Assembly (NCBI RefSeq): GCF_001305855.1
Contig: NZ_LIXZ01000007.1
Span: 1 to 64,000, forward strand
Source of the DNA: Rossellomorea vietnamensis
GTDB lineage: Bacteria; Bacillota; Bacilli; Bacillales; Bacillaceae_B
DNA length: 64,000 nucleotides
Reading direction: 5' to 3'
How positions within the stretch are numbered: position 1 is the stretch's first letter; each line of letters begins with the position of its first letter. Position numbers and translations under genes: made by a program. Under the pieces are notes generated by a model that saw only the letters and a list, made by a program, of their open reading frames with translations, ran no database searches and was not told the DNA's origin. This document shows, in pieces, positions 1 through 7,802 of this stretch.

Positions 1-154
1 CTTAGGAGTTACTCTTTTTTTGGTTTTGATTGGATTTGTTCGAAGAACATAGTGAAAGAGAGTCTGTTTGAGGAACGGAGGATCTACCTGTTGAGGAAGA
101 GGGAGGGCGAATGAGGAATTAGTGTACTGGTGGGGACGCGGTAAAGAAATTTCG

Positions 155-275
155 ACACGTTGGCACGAATAATTGGAATGTCGCATGATAAATCCCGACG
201 CAGCTTGAAAAACCTTTTTCCCGCACGATTATTGAAATACCGGCATGAACTTCATCCAATGACGCATGATTCCAC
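155..275 (+). repeat. Phased 20-bp repeat array, copy A
   Basis: Six degenerate copies of GCATGA (variants GCACGA, GCTTGA) start at 163, 183, 203, 223, 243 and 264, so the spacing is 20, 20, 20, 20 and 21 bases. The array is preceded by TTTCGACA and its last unit reads CGCATGATTCC. A second array at 12827-12950 has the same lead-in, unit number and spacing. It lies in a 640-base stretch without a convincing gene. Function unknown. Confidence 0.8.
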
Positions 276-583
276 CCAGGTTAGGTGATTCAATCAAGAG
301 TATTCCAACACCCTCCTACCCACGTTCATATTTAAGTTCATAATCTGAGTAATAACAGCCAAATCCCTAAATCCCAGGACCAGACTCCTCGTGAAAAGTT
401 CATACTCCCTCCAATAAGGCCAATTGATTGAATCTAATCCCCTGTATACATTCATAATCTGCAATTTTCCATTAAAAACCCGACATGTAGACTATCTAAC
501 TCACATCACTCATAAAACCAACCATATGCTCCATACCAGTTGTCAGGCAATGGTGAAGAAAGAATATCTTATATTCGGAGAAG

Positions 584-612
584 TTGACTTCTTCTTCCAT
601 TCGTTCTACGAT
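584..612 (+). promoter_or_regulatory. Probable sigma-A promoter of the integrase gene
   Basis: TTGACT (584-589), a 17-base spacer and TACGAT (607-612) lie about 40 bases upstream of the recombinase start. Confidence 0.5.
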
Positions 613-651
613 ATTAAGTAAATAGAGGTTTGATCTGAAAGGGTGGTACTC

Positions 652-1491
652 TTGCAAAGTTCTTCTAGTACTTCGATTGATTCGTTTTTAAAGTGGCTTG
701 AACAGGAAGGGAAATCATTAAATACCATTTCAACTTACCATCAAGAACTTAAGAAATTTGAACATTGGCTTCAGGAAAATCAGCAAACACTCGAAGAGGT
801 AACTCAGACAGATGTTCAGGACTACATCCTATTTTTAGAAGAAAAGGGAAAGAGCCCAATTACAACAGATAAAATTCTGGGAGCAATCAGAACTTTTTCA
901 AAATATTTAAAGAAGCCACAAGTCACGTTGGGTATCCAAATTCAAAAGGCTGATAAGAATGATGAAATAGATGTTCTTATGAAGAAAGATTGTGAGATGT
1001 TGTTATCGGAAGTAAGAGAGCATGAGAATGAAAGAAATATAGCCATTGTATACATGCTTCTTCACACAGGGATAAGAGTGTCTGAGCTTTGTGGATTGAA
1101 TCAGTCTGATCTTGATTTTCTTGAAGGCAATCTAAAGGTAATGTCACCTCATGGGGAAGAAAGGGTCATCCCCTTATCTGATGAACTGAAAGATCATCTC
1201 ACGAAATATTTACCACTTAATCCTACGGAGAAGGCGTTGTTTGTATCAAAATCCAATGAGAGACTAACAGAGAGAGCTGTGCAGTATATGTTAAAGAAAT
1301 ACGGTGTGAATGCTCAGAAATTACGCCATACCTTCTGTCAGCAATTAATCGATAAGGGTGTGGGCCTGGAAGTGGTCTCTAAGCTCGCTGGTCATAAGGA
1401 TATAAATGTAACGAAAAAATATGCCAAATCCAGAGTGCAGCATTCGGAGTATGAGGATGCGATTCGAAAGACTTTTTCGATTGAAGGATGA
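652..1491 (+). CDS. Tyrosine recombinase/integrase (XerC/D-like), lone
   Basis: Phage-integrase-family tyrosine recombinase of about 280 residues. An N-terminal SAM-like DNA-binding domain (about residues 10-90) is followed by the catalytic domain. Visible catalytic residues, counted from the upstream GTG at 643, are R145 (HTGIRVSE), R228 in KLRHTF, H251 (LAGHKD) and the nucleophile Y260 (TKKYAKS). The usual His of HxLR is Gln (Q225). The TTG at 652 is preferred over the GTG because AAAGGGTGG ends five bases before it. The gene has its own promoter and terminator and no phage or transposon neighbours. Family is clear; substrate and activity are unknown. Confidence 0.85.
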   Translation: MQSSSSTSIDSFLKWLEQEGKSLNTISTYHQELKKFEHWLQENQQTLEEVTQTDVQDYILFLEEKGKSPITTDKILGAIRTFSKYLKKPQVTLGIQIQKADKNDEIDVLMKKDCEMLLSEVREHENERNIAIVYMLLHTGIRVSELCGLNQSDLDFLEGNLKVMSPHGEERVIPLSDELKDHLTKYLPLNPTEKALFVSKSNERLTERAVQYMLKKYGVNAQKLRHTFCQQLIDKGVGLEVVSKLAGHKDINVTKKYAKSRVQHSEYEDAIRKTFSIEG

Positions 1492-1569
1492 CAAAATAGC
1501 AAACACAAAGAATCCACCCAGGTCAAGAATGAAAACTTCTTGATGGGATGGCATCAATTTAAATTGTAA

Positions 1570-1600
1570 AAGGCAGATAAACATGAGGTTTATCTGCCTT
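1570..1600 (+). terminator. Inverted repeat / terminator after integrase
   Basis: A perfect 13-bp stem (AAGGCAGATAAAC, loop ATGAG, GTTTATCTGCCTT) follows the recombinase by about 80 bases. The downstream T-run is weak (TTTATTTTTC). Confidence 0.6.
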
Positions 1601-1608
1601 AAATATAG

Positions 1609-1761
1609 GGTTTATTTTTCCCACCCACAATCGGATGCGACATTGGACGCGATAATATTGCCGTCAACATCCAGCAGGATAGTGATGGAACAACAACTCA
1701 TACATATTCATCAGATGTTCGTCATCCACTGAATCACTTTGCAATTTTCTTAGAAGATTAA
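1609..1761 (+). pseudogene. Possible gene remnant without start codon
   Basis: An open frame of 50 codons starts directly after an in-frame TAG at 1606 and ends with TAA at 1759-1761. It contains no usable start codon. The translation is protein-like (GCDIGRDNIAVNIQ, then DVRHPLNHFAIFLED at the end), which suggests the C-terminus of a decayed gene between the recombinase and comK. The parent family was not recognised, and it could be a chance open frame. Confidence 0.3.
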
Positions 1762-1951
1762 TAACATTTAACAAGCCTTTTTCCTTTCAACACAAAGGAA
1801 TTTACAAATATACTATGAAAAATATACCATAATAAGTTTGCAAAATGGAATGGACTGGCTAGTGTTTTCGACGAAAAAATACTCATTTCCTCAAATTATG
1901 AGATTTTTCTCAAAAACAACAAATATAAATGGAAATATTCTGGTATTGGTA

Positions 1952-1957
1952 TATAAT
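1952..1957 (+). promoter_or_regulatory. Candidate -10 box of comK
   Basis: A TATAAT hexamer lies about 75 bases upstream of the comK start in very AT-rich DNA. No good -35 is visible, which would fit an activator-dependent promoter. AAAA/TTTT-rich tracts at 1876-1905 loosely resemble ComK AT-boxes, but their spacing is not convincing. Confidence 0.35.
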
Positions 1958-2034
1958 AGTAATAAAGTCTCATATCTAAGAAGAATCTGATAATAGGGGC
2001 TTATGACAAAAAGGGAAAAAGGAAGGTGTTAGAT

Positions 2035-2583
2035 TTGAAAAGTTTAAAAGAGATGGTTACTCGAAGGACTGTGGCAATTTGTCCGGCGTATGATGGGGTT
2101 CACCAGTCGGTGGTCCATGACTTTGATAGGAGAAAGACTTACAGTGAAAAATCCTCCATGGAAATTCTGGACGAATCCTGTATGGTGTACAGGTCCACAT
2201 ACGATGGAAGGATCAAAGCCGTCCGGCATGCATTCGACTACCTTAGAAAAACACCTCTTATGATCTGCCCGCAGCAATACATCTATGCGATACCCACCAT
2301 GGCCCCAACCGATTATGATTGTATGTGGCTGTTCTGCCAGCATATCGAGTCAACCTCCACCAGAGAAGGAAAAACCTATGTGCATTTTACAAACGGCGAA
2401 GAACTTGAAATCAACTGTTCAGAAAGTGTCATCACCAAACAGAGGGAGAGGGCAGCCGTCACCATGACCCATTTCTCCACCATCCCGACCATCTCATCCA
2501 TGAACCGCAACGAAACCGGGCTCTACCTCCCAGGATTCCACTCACACCTCCAGAACCCGGACGAATTCGGCGCCGATTCCTGA
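2035..2583 (+). CDS. comK: Competence transcription factor ComK
   Basis: ComK homologue of 182 residues (B. subtilis ComK is 192). In Bacillus it is the master activator of DNA-uptake and recombination genes and binds AT-box pairs. Conserved stretches include the ESCMVYRSTYDGR block, RKTPLMICPQ, the central IYAIPTMAPTDYDCMWLF and FTNGEELEINCS. The TTG at 2035 is preferred because AAAGGAAGGTG lies 6-7 bases before it; the in-frame GTG at 2026 falls inside that site. The C-terminus is divergent, and the stop codon overlaps a dispersed GAGGGACGGACCTC motif. Likely DNA-uptake target comFA lies at 60.7 kb. Confidence 0.88.
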   Translation: MKSLKEMVTRRTVAICPAYDGVHQSVVHDFDRRKTYSEKSSMEILDESCMVYRSTYDGRIKAVRHAFDYLRKTPLMICPQQYIYAIPTMAPTDYDCMWLFCQHIESTSTREGKTYVHFTNGEELEINCSESVITKQRERAAVTMTHFSTIPTISSMNRNETGLYLPGFHSHLQNPDEFGADS

Positions 2584-2595
2584 GGGACGGACCTC
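2582..2595 (+). repeat. GAGGGACGGACCTC half-element
   Basis: A single copy of the 14-base arm of a dispersed hairpin family, starting inside the comK stop codon. No opposite arm is nearby. Confidence 0.7.
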
Positions 2596-2781
2596 GAACT
2601 GAATCTCAAAAAACAGGAGTAGGAAACGTGTTCCAACTCCTATTTGTCGTTGGTTGAATGTATCGTGTCTATTTAATGAGGTTGTTAAATAATTGAATCT
2701 AATAATCCTCTATTAACTAGTATGGATTGAGTGAACTCTAAAACGTGTGGTGTTTTTCGATATATTTTTTATGCCCATGAA

Positions 2782-2907
2782 GTTGATTGGAGCGGAAGGT
2801 GCTCGACTCCTGCGGGAAATGCTGGACAGGTGAGACCCCACAGGGCAAAGCCCGAGGAGGCTCACCGCCAGCCCCGCGGAAAGCGAGCACCTGCAGCGGA
2901 AATCAAC
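2782..2907. repeat. GC-rich cruciform-like Bacillaceae repeat
   Basis: A 126-base GC-rich block in AT-rich surroundings. It is bounded by GTTGATT and its complement AATCAAC. Further inside, GGTGCTCG pairs with CGAGCACC, and a GGTGAG block pairs with CTCACC. The sequence style (GATTGGAGCGGAAGGTGC, CTCCTGCGGG, GAGGAGGCTCACCG) matches a dispersed element I know from many Bacillaceae genomes. It may be a palindromic mobile element or a structured RNA. ORFs across it are not credible. Confidence 0.75.
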
Positions 2908-3021
2908 CAGCACTCTTCCTATTAATAAGAAAATAACGATTAAATTAGAAAAATCCACCGCTATTCCCACCAAAAACACCGGTCTATTCTAAAATTAAAT
3001 TTCATATAATGTAAAATGTAA

Positions 3022-3073
3022 TTGAAATATTATTTTAAAAACGATTATAATAGAATTAATGAAAACGCATACA
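3022..3073 (+). promoter_or_regulatory. murQ promoter with candidate cre site
   Basis: TTGAAA (3022-3027), an 18-base spacer and TATAAT (3046-3051) form a sigma-A promoter. TGAAAACGCATACA at 3060-3073 fits the CcpA cre consensus at all but one fixed position and would overlap the transcription start, as expected for catabolite repression. Confidence 0.6.
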
Positions 3074-3094
3074 GATTTCTGGGAGGAATGACTT

Positions 3095-3997
3095 GTGAAA
3101 GAAGATAATGTTTTTGAATTATCAACAGAGAAGGTGAATCAGAATACGCTCGGGATCGATACAGCGAGTACCGGCGACATTCTTTACATGATGAATGAGG
3201 AAGATCAGAAGGTGGCGGAAGCGGTAAGGCTCGTCATCCCTCAAATAGAAGAAGTGGTCGATAAGGTCGTGACATCCATCTCTCAAGGTGGAAGGCTGAT
3301 TTATATGGGAGCCGGTACAAGCGGCAGGCTCGGTGTCCTGGATGCGGTGGAATGCCCGCCGACCTTCAGCGTGGGTAGTGAGGTCGTCGTCGGTTTGATT
3401 GCCGGCGGTGAGAAGGCGTTCGTGAAAGCGGTAGAAGGAGCCGAGGATGATGAAGGATTAGGTGTATCGGATCTGAAAGGAATCGGACTGACTCCTATGG
3501 ACACCGTTGTCGGCATCGCAGCAAGCGGGCGTACCCCTTATGTCATCGGTGGTTTGAGGTATGCAAGGGAGGTAGGGGCAACAGCCGTGGCTCTTTCCTG
3601 CAATACAGGGTCGAAAATCTCTGCCGAAGCAGAGCATGCAATCGAAGTGGATGCAGGTCCCGAAGCATTGACGGGATCCACCCGTTTAAAGGCGGGTACG
3701 GCTCAGAAAATGGTGCTGAATATGATTTCCACTGCAAGCATGATCAAGCTAGGGAAAGCCTACGGTAACCTGATGGTCGATGTGAATATCAGCAATTATA
3801 AGCTTGAGCAGCGGGCGATCGGCATCATCGAGAGCATCACGGGGGCTGATAAAGAAACGGCAGCAGCGACGCTGAAGAAGGCGAATAATGAAGTGAAGCC
3901 TTCGATCGTGATGATCACACTCGGCTGTGAGTACGAAGAAGCGAAGAGCCGCCTGGAAGATGCCAACGGATATGTCCGGCTGGCGATTGAAAAATAG
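3095..3997 (+). CDS. murQ: N-acetylmuramic acid 6-phosphate etherase MurQ
   Basis: Cytosolic lyase-type etherase that removes D-lactate from MurNAc-6-phosphate to give GlcNAc-6-phosphate in cell-wall recycling. The 300-residue length is normal. It has the SIS-domain sugar-phosphate loop MGAGTSGRLGVLDAVE (residues 71-86), where E86 corresponds to the catalytic Glu of E. coli MurQ, and a second acidic motif near residue 117 (AEDDEG). GTG start with GGGAGG nine bases upstream. First gene of an operon with the MurNAc PTS permease and MupG, the arrangement known in staphylococci. A candidate cre site overlaps the promoter. Confidence 0.95.
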   Translation: MKEDNVFELSTEKVNQNTLGIDTASTGDILYMMNEEDQKVAEAVRLVIPQIEEVVDKVVTSISQGGRLIYMGAGTSGRLGVLDAVECPPTFSVGSEVVVGLIAGGEKAFVKAVEGAEDDEGLGVSDLKGIGLTPMDTVVGIAASGRTPYVIGGLRYAREVGATAVALSCNTGSKISAEAEHAIEVDAGPEALTGSTRLKAGTAQKMVLNMISTASMIKLGKAYGNLMVDVNISNYKLEQRAIGIIESITGADKETAAATLKKANNEVKPSIVMITLGCEYEEAKSRLEDANGYVRLAIEK

Positions 3998-4008
3998 GCT
4001 GATCGTAT

Positions 4009-4024
4009 AGGGGTACCTGTCCCC
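4009..4024. repeat. Small GGGG...CCCC hairpin between murQ and murP
   Basis: GGGGTACCTGTCCCC directly after the murQ stop forms a short hairpin. It resembles the TACCTGGTA/TGCCTGGCA repeats at 32.7 and 60.5 kb. Confidence 0.35.
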
Positions 4025-4091
4025 ATCCGTTCATAGAAATAGAATGGGAGGGACAATCAATAGAACAAAGGAACGAAAGGGGAAGGTGAAT

Positions 4092-5450
4092 GTGACGAAT
4101 AAAGAATTGGCTGGAGTCATTTTGGGACGGTTTGGCGGTGCTGATAATATCGCAAGCTATGAACATTGCATGACGAGATTGAGAGTGAAGGTGTATAACG
4201 AAGAGCTTGTCCAGAAAGCCGAGATCAAGAAGATAGAAGGGGTACTCGGGTTCGTGGAGGATGAAACGTACCAGGTCATCTTGGGACCGGGAAAAGTCAA
4301 TAAGGTGACGGAAGAATTCGGGAAGCTCGTTGCTGAAACAAAAGGGGATCTTGACCTGAAAGCACGGGCAGCAGAGCAAAAGGCTGATCTGAAGAAAAAG
4401 AACGCGACGCCATTCAAGCTGCTTCTAAGACGCGTGGCGAATATCTTCATACCCTTGATCCCTGCACTGATCGCATCAGGATTGATCACCGGGTTCACGA
4501 AGTTCTTCGTACAGGCAGGCTGGCTGAACGGGGAATCCCAGCTTGTCATGATGCTTTCCATCATCGGAAGCGGGTTATTCGGTTACCTTGGTATCCTTGT
4601 CGGGATGAATGCAGCGAAGGAATTCGGCGGATCGGCTGCACTTGGAGGTTTGGCCGGTATTCTGATCATCAATCCTGCCATTGGTGATGTGACACTGTTT
4701 GGGGAAAATCTGCTGCCTGGACGGGGCGGGTTGATCGGTGTTCTGATTGCAGCCATCTTCATGGCGTTTGTTGAAAAGAATGTTCGAAAAGTCATTCCAC
4801 AGGCGATCGACATTATTGTGACGCCGACGATTGCGTTGCTTGTTACAGGTTTATTGACATACACGGTATTTATGCCGGTGGGTGGTTTTATTTCAGATAT
4901 TATTACAAATGGTCTTCTTTCTCTTATTGACATGGGCGGCATTGTTGCCGGGTTCGTACTTGGCGCTACCTTCCTGCCACTCGTTGTGACAGGCTTGCAT
5001 CAAGGATTGACGCCGGTGCATTTGGAGCTGATCAATACAATCGGGGACGACCCGCTGTTGCCGATCCTTGCCATGGGTGGAGCCGGTCAAGTTGGAGCTG
5101 CATTTGCCATCTTCATGAAAACGAAAAAGAAGAAGCTGAAGCGGGCGATCGGCGGGGCGCTTCCTGCCGGGATGCTTGGAATCGGTGAGCCACTGATCTT
5201 CGGTGTCACTCTTCCTTTAGGAAGACCATTCCTGACGGCCTGTTTAGGAGCAGGGTTCGGTGGAGCCTTCCAGGCGTACTTCGATGTGGCGACGTTTGCC
5301 ATCGGGGTATCCGGTCTGCCGTTGATCTTCTTAGTCAACGCTGGGGAGATCCTCTACTATACTCTTGGACTATTGATTGCCTATGCGGCAGGATTCGCTC
5401 TGACGTACATGTTCGGGTTCAAGGATGAAATGGCGAGTGAGTTTGAATGA
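4092..5450 (+). CDS. murP: PTS MurNAc-specific EIIBC permease MurP
   Basis: Membrane component of a sugar phosphotransferase system that imports MurNAc or the MurNAc-GlcNAc disaccharide with phosphorylation at C6. The N-terminal EIIB domain (about 80 residues) carries the phosphorylated Cys in YEHCMTRLRV (residue 26 from this start). The rest is an EIIC domain with about ten membrane segments and the GIGEPLIFG substrate-site motif. No EIIA domain is fused, so a general EIIA-Glc must supply phosphate. The GTG at 4092 has GGGGAAGGTG in front; the ATG at 4044 has no ribosome site. It overlaps mupG by four bases. Confidence 0.92.
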   Translation: MTNKELAGVILGRFGGADNIASYEHCMTRLRVKVYNEELVQKAEIKKIEGVLGFVEDETYQVILGPGKVNKVTEEFGKLVAETKGDLDLKARAAEQKADLKKKNATPFKLLLRRVANIFIPLIPALIASGLITGFTKFFVQAGWLNGESQLVMMLSIIGSGLFGYLGILVGMNAAKEFGGSAALGGLAGILIINPAIGDVTLFGENLLPGRGGLIGVLIAAIFMAFVEKNVRKVIPQAIDIIVTPTIALLVTGLLTYTVFMPVGGFISDIITNGLLSLIDMGGIVAGFVLGATFLPLVVTGLHQGLTPVHLELINTIGDDPLLPILAMGGAGQVGAAFAIFMKTKKKKLKRAIGGALPAGMLGIGEPLIFGVTLPLGRPFLTACLGAGFGGAFQAYFDVATFAIGVSGLPLIFLVNAGEILYYTLGLLIAYAAGFALTYMFGFKDEMASEFE

Positions 5451-6478
5451 TCGGCATTTCAGTCTATCTGTCTGATGAAGATGCCGAAGCGAGAATTCTT
5501 CGTGCCTCGGCATCAGGTGTCAAACTCGCTTTTACCTCCCTTCATATCCCGGAAGAATCAGGGATAAGTTCCGAGCGGGTGAAGGGTCTCCTATCCCTTT
5601 TTAAAAGGGAGGGATTCCAGGTGTTTGCCGATGTTTCGAAGAAGACGCCCGCTCTTCTCGGTCTTCATCATTTTGAAGAACTGAAAGAATTGGGTGTCAC
5701 GTCCCTGAGACTGGATGATGGATTCACGACGGATGAAATGCTCGGGTTATCCCGTCATTTTCGGATCGCCATCAATGCCAGTACCGTTGGAGAAAAAGAA
5801 CTGCAACGGTGGATCGATTGCGGCCTGGAAACAGGAAACATGATTAGTTGGCATAACTTTTACCCGAAACCGGAAACGGGGCTGGATGAGGAGTTTTTCC
5901 TGAAGCAGCAAGACTTGTATGATAGGCTCGGAATTCCTGTCTATGCATTTATACCGGGAGATGAAAAAAAGCGGGGTCCCCTCCATCTAGGGCTGCCTAC
6001 ACTCGAAGATCATCGCGGCCAAAATCCTTATGTCAGCGCCGTCCAGTTGAAGCGGTGGGGTGTGACCGGCGTCTTTGTCGGTGATCCCGGATGTTCGGGG
6101 GAACTGCTTCGAAAGCTCCATCACTTTGATCAGGAAAATGTCATCGAGCTCTCGTACAAGGGTAGCGGTGAAATCGAAGGGGAGTATCGGCTCCGGCCGG
6201 ATCCTGGTCGGGACGTACTCAGGTTGCTTGATACAAGGACGAAGGATGAGGTGCCTCCCCTTGATACAGTGGATCGGCCACGGGGCACGTTTACACAGGA
6301 TAATGATCTGTATGGGCGGTATAGAGGGGAAATGCAGATTGTTCGACGTGACTTAGAAAGTAACCCCGCAGTCAATGTTATAGGAAGAGTATGTGACGAA
6401 GATCTTCCTTTACTAGAATGGCTTCAACCGGGCCAAAAGCTTCGAGTGATCAGAGGGACGGACCTTTTTGAAAAGTAG
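5447..6478 (+). CDS. mupG: 6-phospho-N-acetylmuramidase MupG (DUF871 family)
   Basis: A 343-residue protein of the DUF871/MupG family. In S. aureus, MupG splits MurNAc-6-phosphate-GlcNAc, the product of PTS import, giving the substrate of MurQ. The N-terminal two thirds look like a TIM barrel (MIGISVYLS, VFADVSKKTP, LRLDDGF, HNFYPKPETGL). The C-terminal third is the small beta domain. The ATG overlaps the murP stop (ATGA), so translation is coupled. Assignment rests on family and operon context. The last codons (IRGTDLFEK) are encoded by a GAGGGACGGACCT repeat unit. No murR regulator follows. Confidence 0.88.
   Translation: MIGISVYLSDEDAEARILRASASGVKLAFTSLHIPEESGISSERVKGLLSLFKREGFQVFADVSKKTPALLGLHHFEELKELGVTSLRLDDGFTTDEMLGLSRHFRIAINASTVGEKELQRWIDCGLETGNMISWHNFYPKPETGLDEEFFLKQQDLYDRLGIPVYAFIPGDEKKRGPLHLGLPTLEDHRGQNPYVSAVQLKRWGVTGVFVGDPGCSGELLRKLHHFDQENVIELSYKGSGEIEGEYRLRPDPGRDVLRLLDTRTKDEVPPLDTVDRPRGTFTQDNDLYGRYRGEMQIVRRDLESNPAVNVIGRVCDEDLPLLEWLQPGQKLRVIRGTDLFEK
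6453..6465 (+). repeat. GAGGGACGGACCT half-element inside mupG 3' end
   Basis: Thirteen of the fourteen bases of the dispersed arm lie within the coding sequence, 13 bases before the end of mupG. Confidence 0.6.
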
Positions 6479-6481
6479 CGA

Positions 6482-6513
6482 AAAGAGCGTGGGCACATCC
6501 CCATGCTCTTTTT
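6482..6513 (+). terminator. Terminator of murQ-murP-mupG
   Basis: A 12-bp stem with one G-U pair (AAAGAGCGTGGG / CCCATGCTCTTT) and a 6-base loop, then TTT, directly after mupG. Confidence 0.85.
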
Positions 6514-6645
6514 CATTTTACAAGGGATTCAAATGTCTTCTTTTCATGACATTTTTACATATACTCATTAAATTGCCCTTTTTTTCTGTTATGATATTAT
6601 CAACGAATATTTCGACAATAACCGGAATGAAGGGAATGCCAATCA

Positions 6646-7767
6646 ATGACTAGTGCTTCAACCTTGCTGATACAATACCTGGAGGATCATTCAGACGAAT
6701 TTCTACATAATTGGCGCAAAAGTATCGTGCTTTCAGATAACGATTTATATAAAGAAGAAGTTCTGAATAATGGTGTGAAAATGTTTCAATTAGTGAAGCG
6801 TGCGATCGTGAAGCCCCTCACGGAAGATGAAATCACCACACTTGCTCACAAGACGGCCCTTGAACGGGTCAATGCCAACGTGAATATCAGCGAATTTGTT
6901 TACAATGTGAATATAGGCAAGAGCATCGTCATCAAATGGGTAAGTAATTCTGGAATCGAACTGAGGGATTTGCAGCCATTGATTGAAGATATCAATTCCC
7001 TGTTTGACCGCTTTTCCTATCTCGCCGTGAGAAAATATACGGAAATCAAAGAGCAGCAGCTTCAAGAGAAGGAACTGTATATCGACCAGACCCACAAGGA
7101 ACGTTTGACGATCCTCGGTCAGATGAGTTCAAGCTTCGTTCATGAATTCCGGAACCCCCTGACGTCCATCATCGGCTTTACCAAGCTCCTGCAGAACGGC
7201 TATCCTGACCTCCCTTACCTGGATATCATGCAGCATGAGCTGGAACAATTGAATTACCGCATTTCCCAGTTCCTCCACGTATCGAGAAAAGACCTGATCG
7301 ATAGTACAAGGGAAGAAATCATCCTGTCCGATCATTTGGAAGAGACGATCGAGTTCCTGTACCCGACCCTGCTGGATGGGGATGTTTCAATCGAGTTTAA
7401 ATGTGATGCCGACATCAAGGTGTTCGGAAACCGGGATGAATTAAGACAGGTATTTCTCAATCTCATCATGAACTCCATCGATGCCCTACAGGAAGTGGAC
7501 GGGCACAGGCATATCAACGTCTCCTGTAATGTAAAAGAAGGCAGGACGAATCTCGTCATCTCCAACAATGGCCCACAGATCAAAGAAGAAACCATCGAAG
7601 CGATCTTTGAACCTTTTTACACGACGAAGGACCTTGGGACCGGGATCGGTCTGTATATTTGTAAGAAGCTGATTGAAAAGCATGGTGGCAACATAAGCTG
7701 TCATTCTAATGAAGAATGGACAACGTTTACGATCGGCATCCCTGTGGAATCAAACATTGTGATGTAA
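6646..7767 (+). CDS. Orphan sensor histidine kinase, sporulation-kinase type
   Basis: A 373-residue histidine kinase without membrane segments. Residues 1-140 form an all-helical sensor region resembling the HisK_N domain of Bacillus sporulation kinases. The dimerisation/phosphoacceptor helix carries FVHEFRNPLTSIIGF (His near 167). The HATPase domain shows the N box NLIMNSIDAL, the F box EPFYTTKDLG and the G2 motif GTGIGLYICKKL. No response regulator is adjacent, consistent with feeding the Spo0F phosphorelay, though this is inferred. GAAGGGAATG precedes the ATG. TTGCCC-N16-TATTAT at 6573-6600 is a possible promoter. Confidence 0.85.
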   Translation: MTSASTLLIQYLEDHSDEFLHNWRKSIVLSDNDLYKEEVLNNGVKMFQLVKRAIVKPLTEDEITTLAHKTALERVNANVNISEFVYNVNIGKSIVIKWVSNSGIELRDLQPLIEDINSLFDRFSYLAVRKYTEIKEQQLQEKELYIDQTHKERLTILGQMSSSFVHEFRNPLTSIIGFTKLLQNGYPDLPYLDIMQHELEQLNYRISQFLHVSRKDLIDSTREEIILSDHLEETIEFLYPTLLDGDVSIEFKCDADIKVFGNRDELRQVFLNLIMNSIDALQEVDGHRHINVSCNVKEGRTNLVISNNGPQIKEETIEAIFEPFYTTKDLGTGIGLYICKKLIEKHGGNISCHSNEEWTTFTIGIPVESNIVM

Positions 7768-7769
7768 TG

Positions 7770-7802
7770 AAAACACCTCATTCACTCGGAATGAGGTGTT
7801 TT
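7770..7802. terminator. Bidirectional terminator
   Basis: A perfect 14-bp stem (AAAACACCTCATTC / GAATGAGGTGTTTT, loop ACTCG) lies between the convergent kinase and ugd genes. It includes the last codons of ugd. Confidence 0.9.

Noticed and set aside
155-275. CRISPR-like array
   Set aside because: Units share only about six bases, the period is 20 with no 25-40 base repeat and spacer pattern, and no cas genes are present.
424-621. 65-codon ORF upstream of the integrase
   Set aside because: No ribosome site, composition unlike protein, and it overlaps the likely integrase promoter.
1873-1908. ComK binding boxes upstream of comK
   Set aside because: AAAATACTCATTT and a second AT tract are degenerate and their spacing does not match known K-box arrangements.
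2731-2925. ORF across the GC-rich repeat
   Set aside because: It reads through a palindromic repeat element; the translation is low in complexity and matches no protein pattern.
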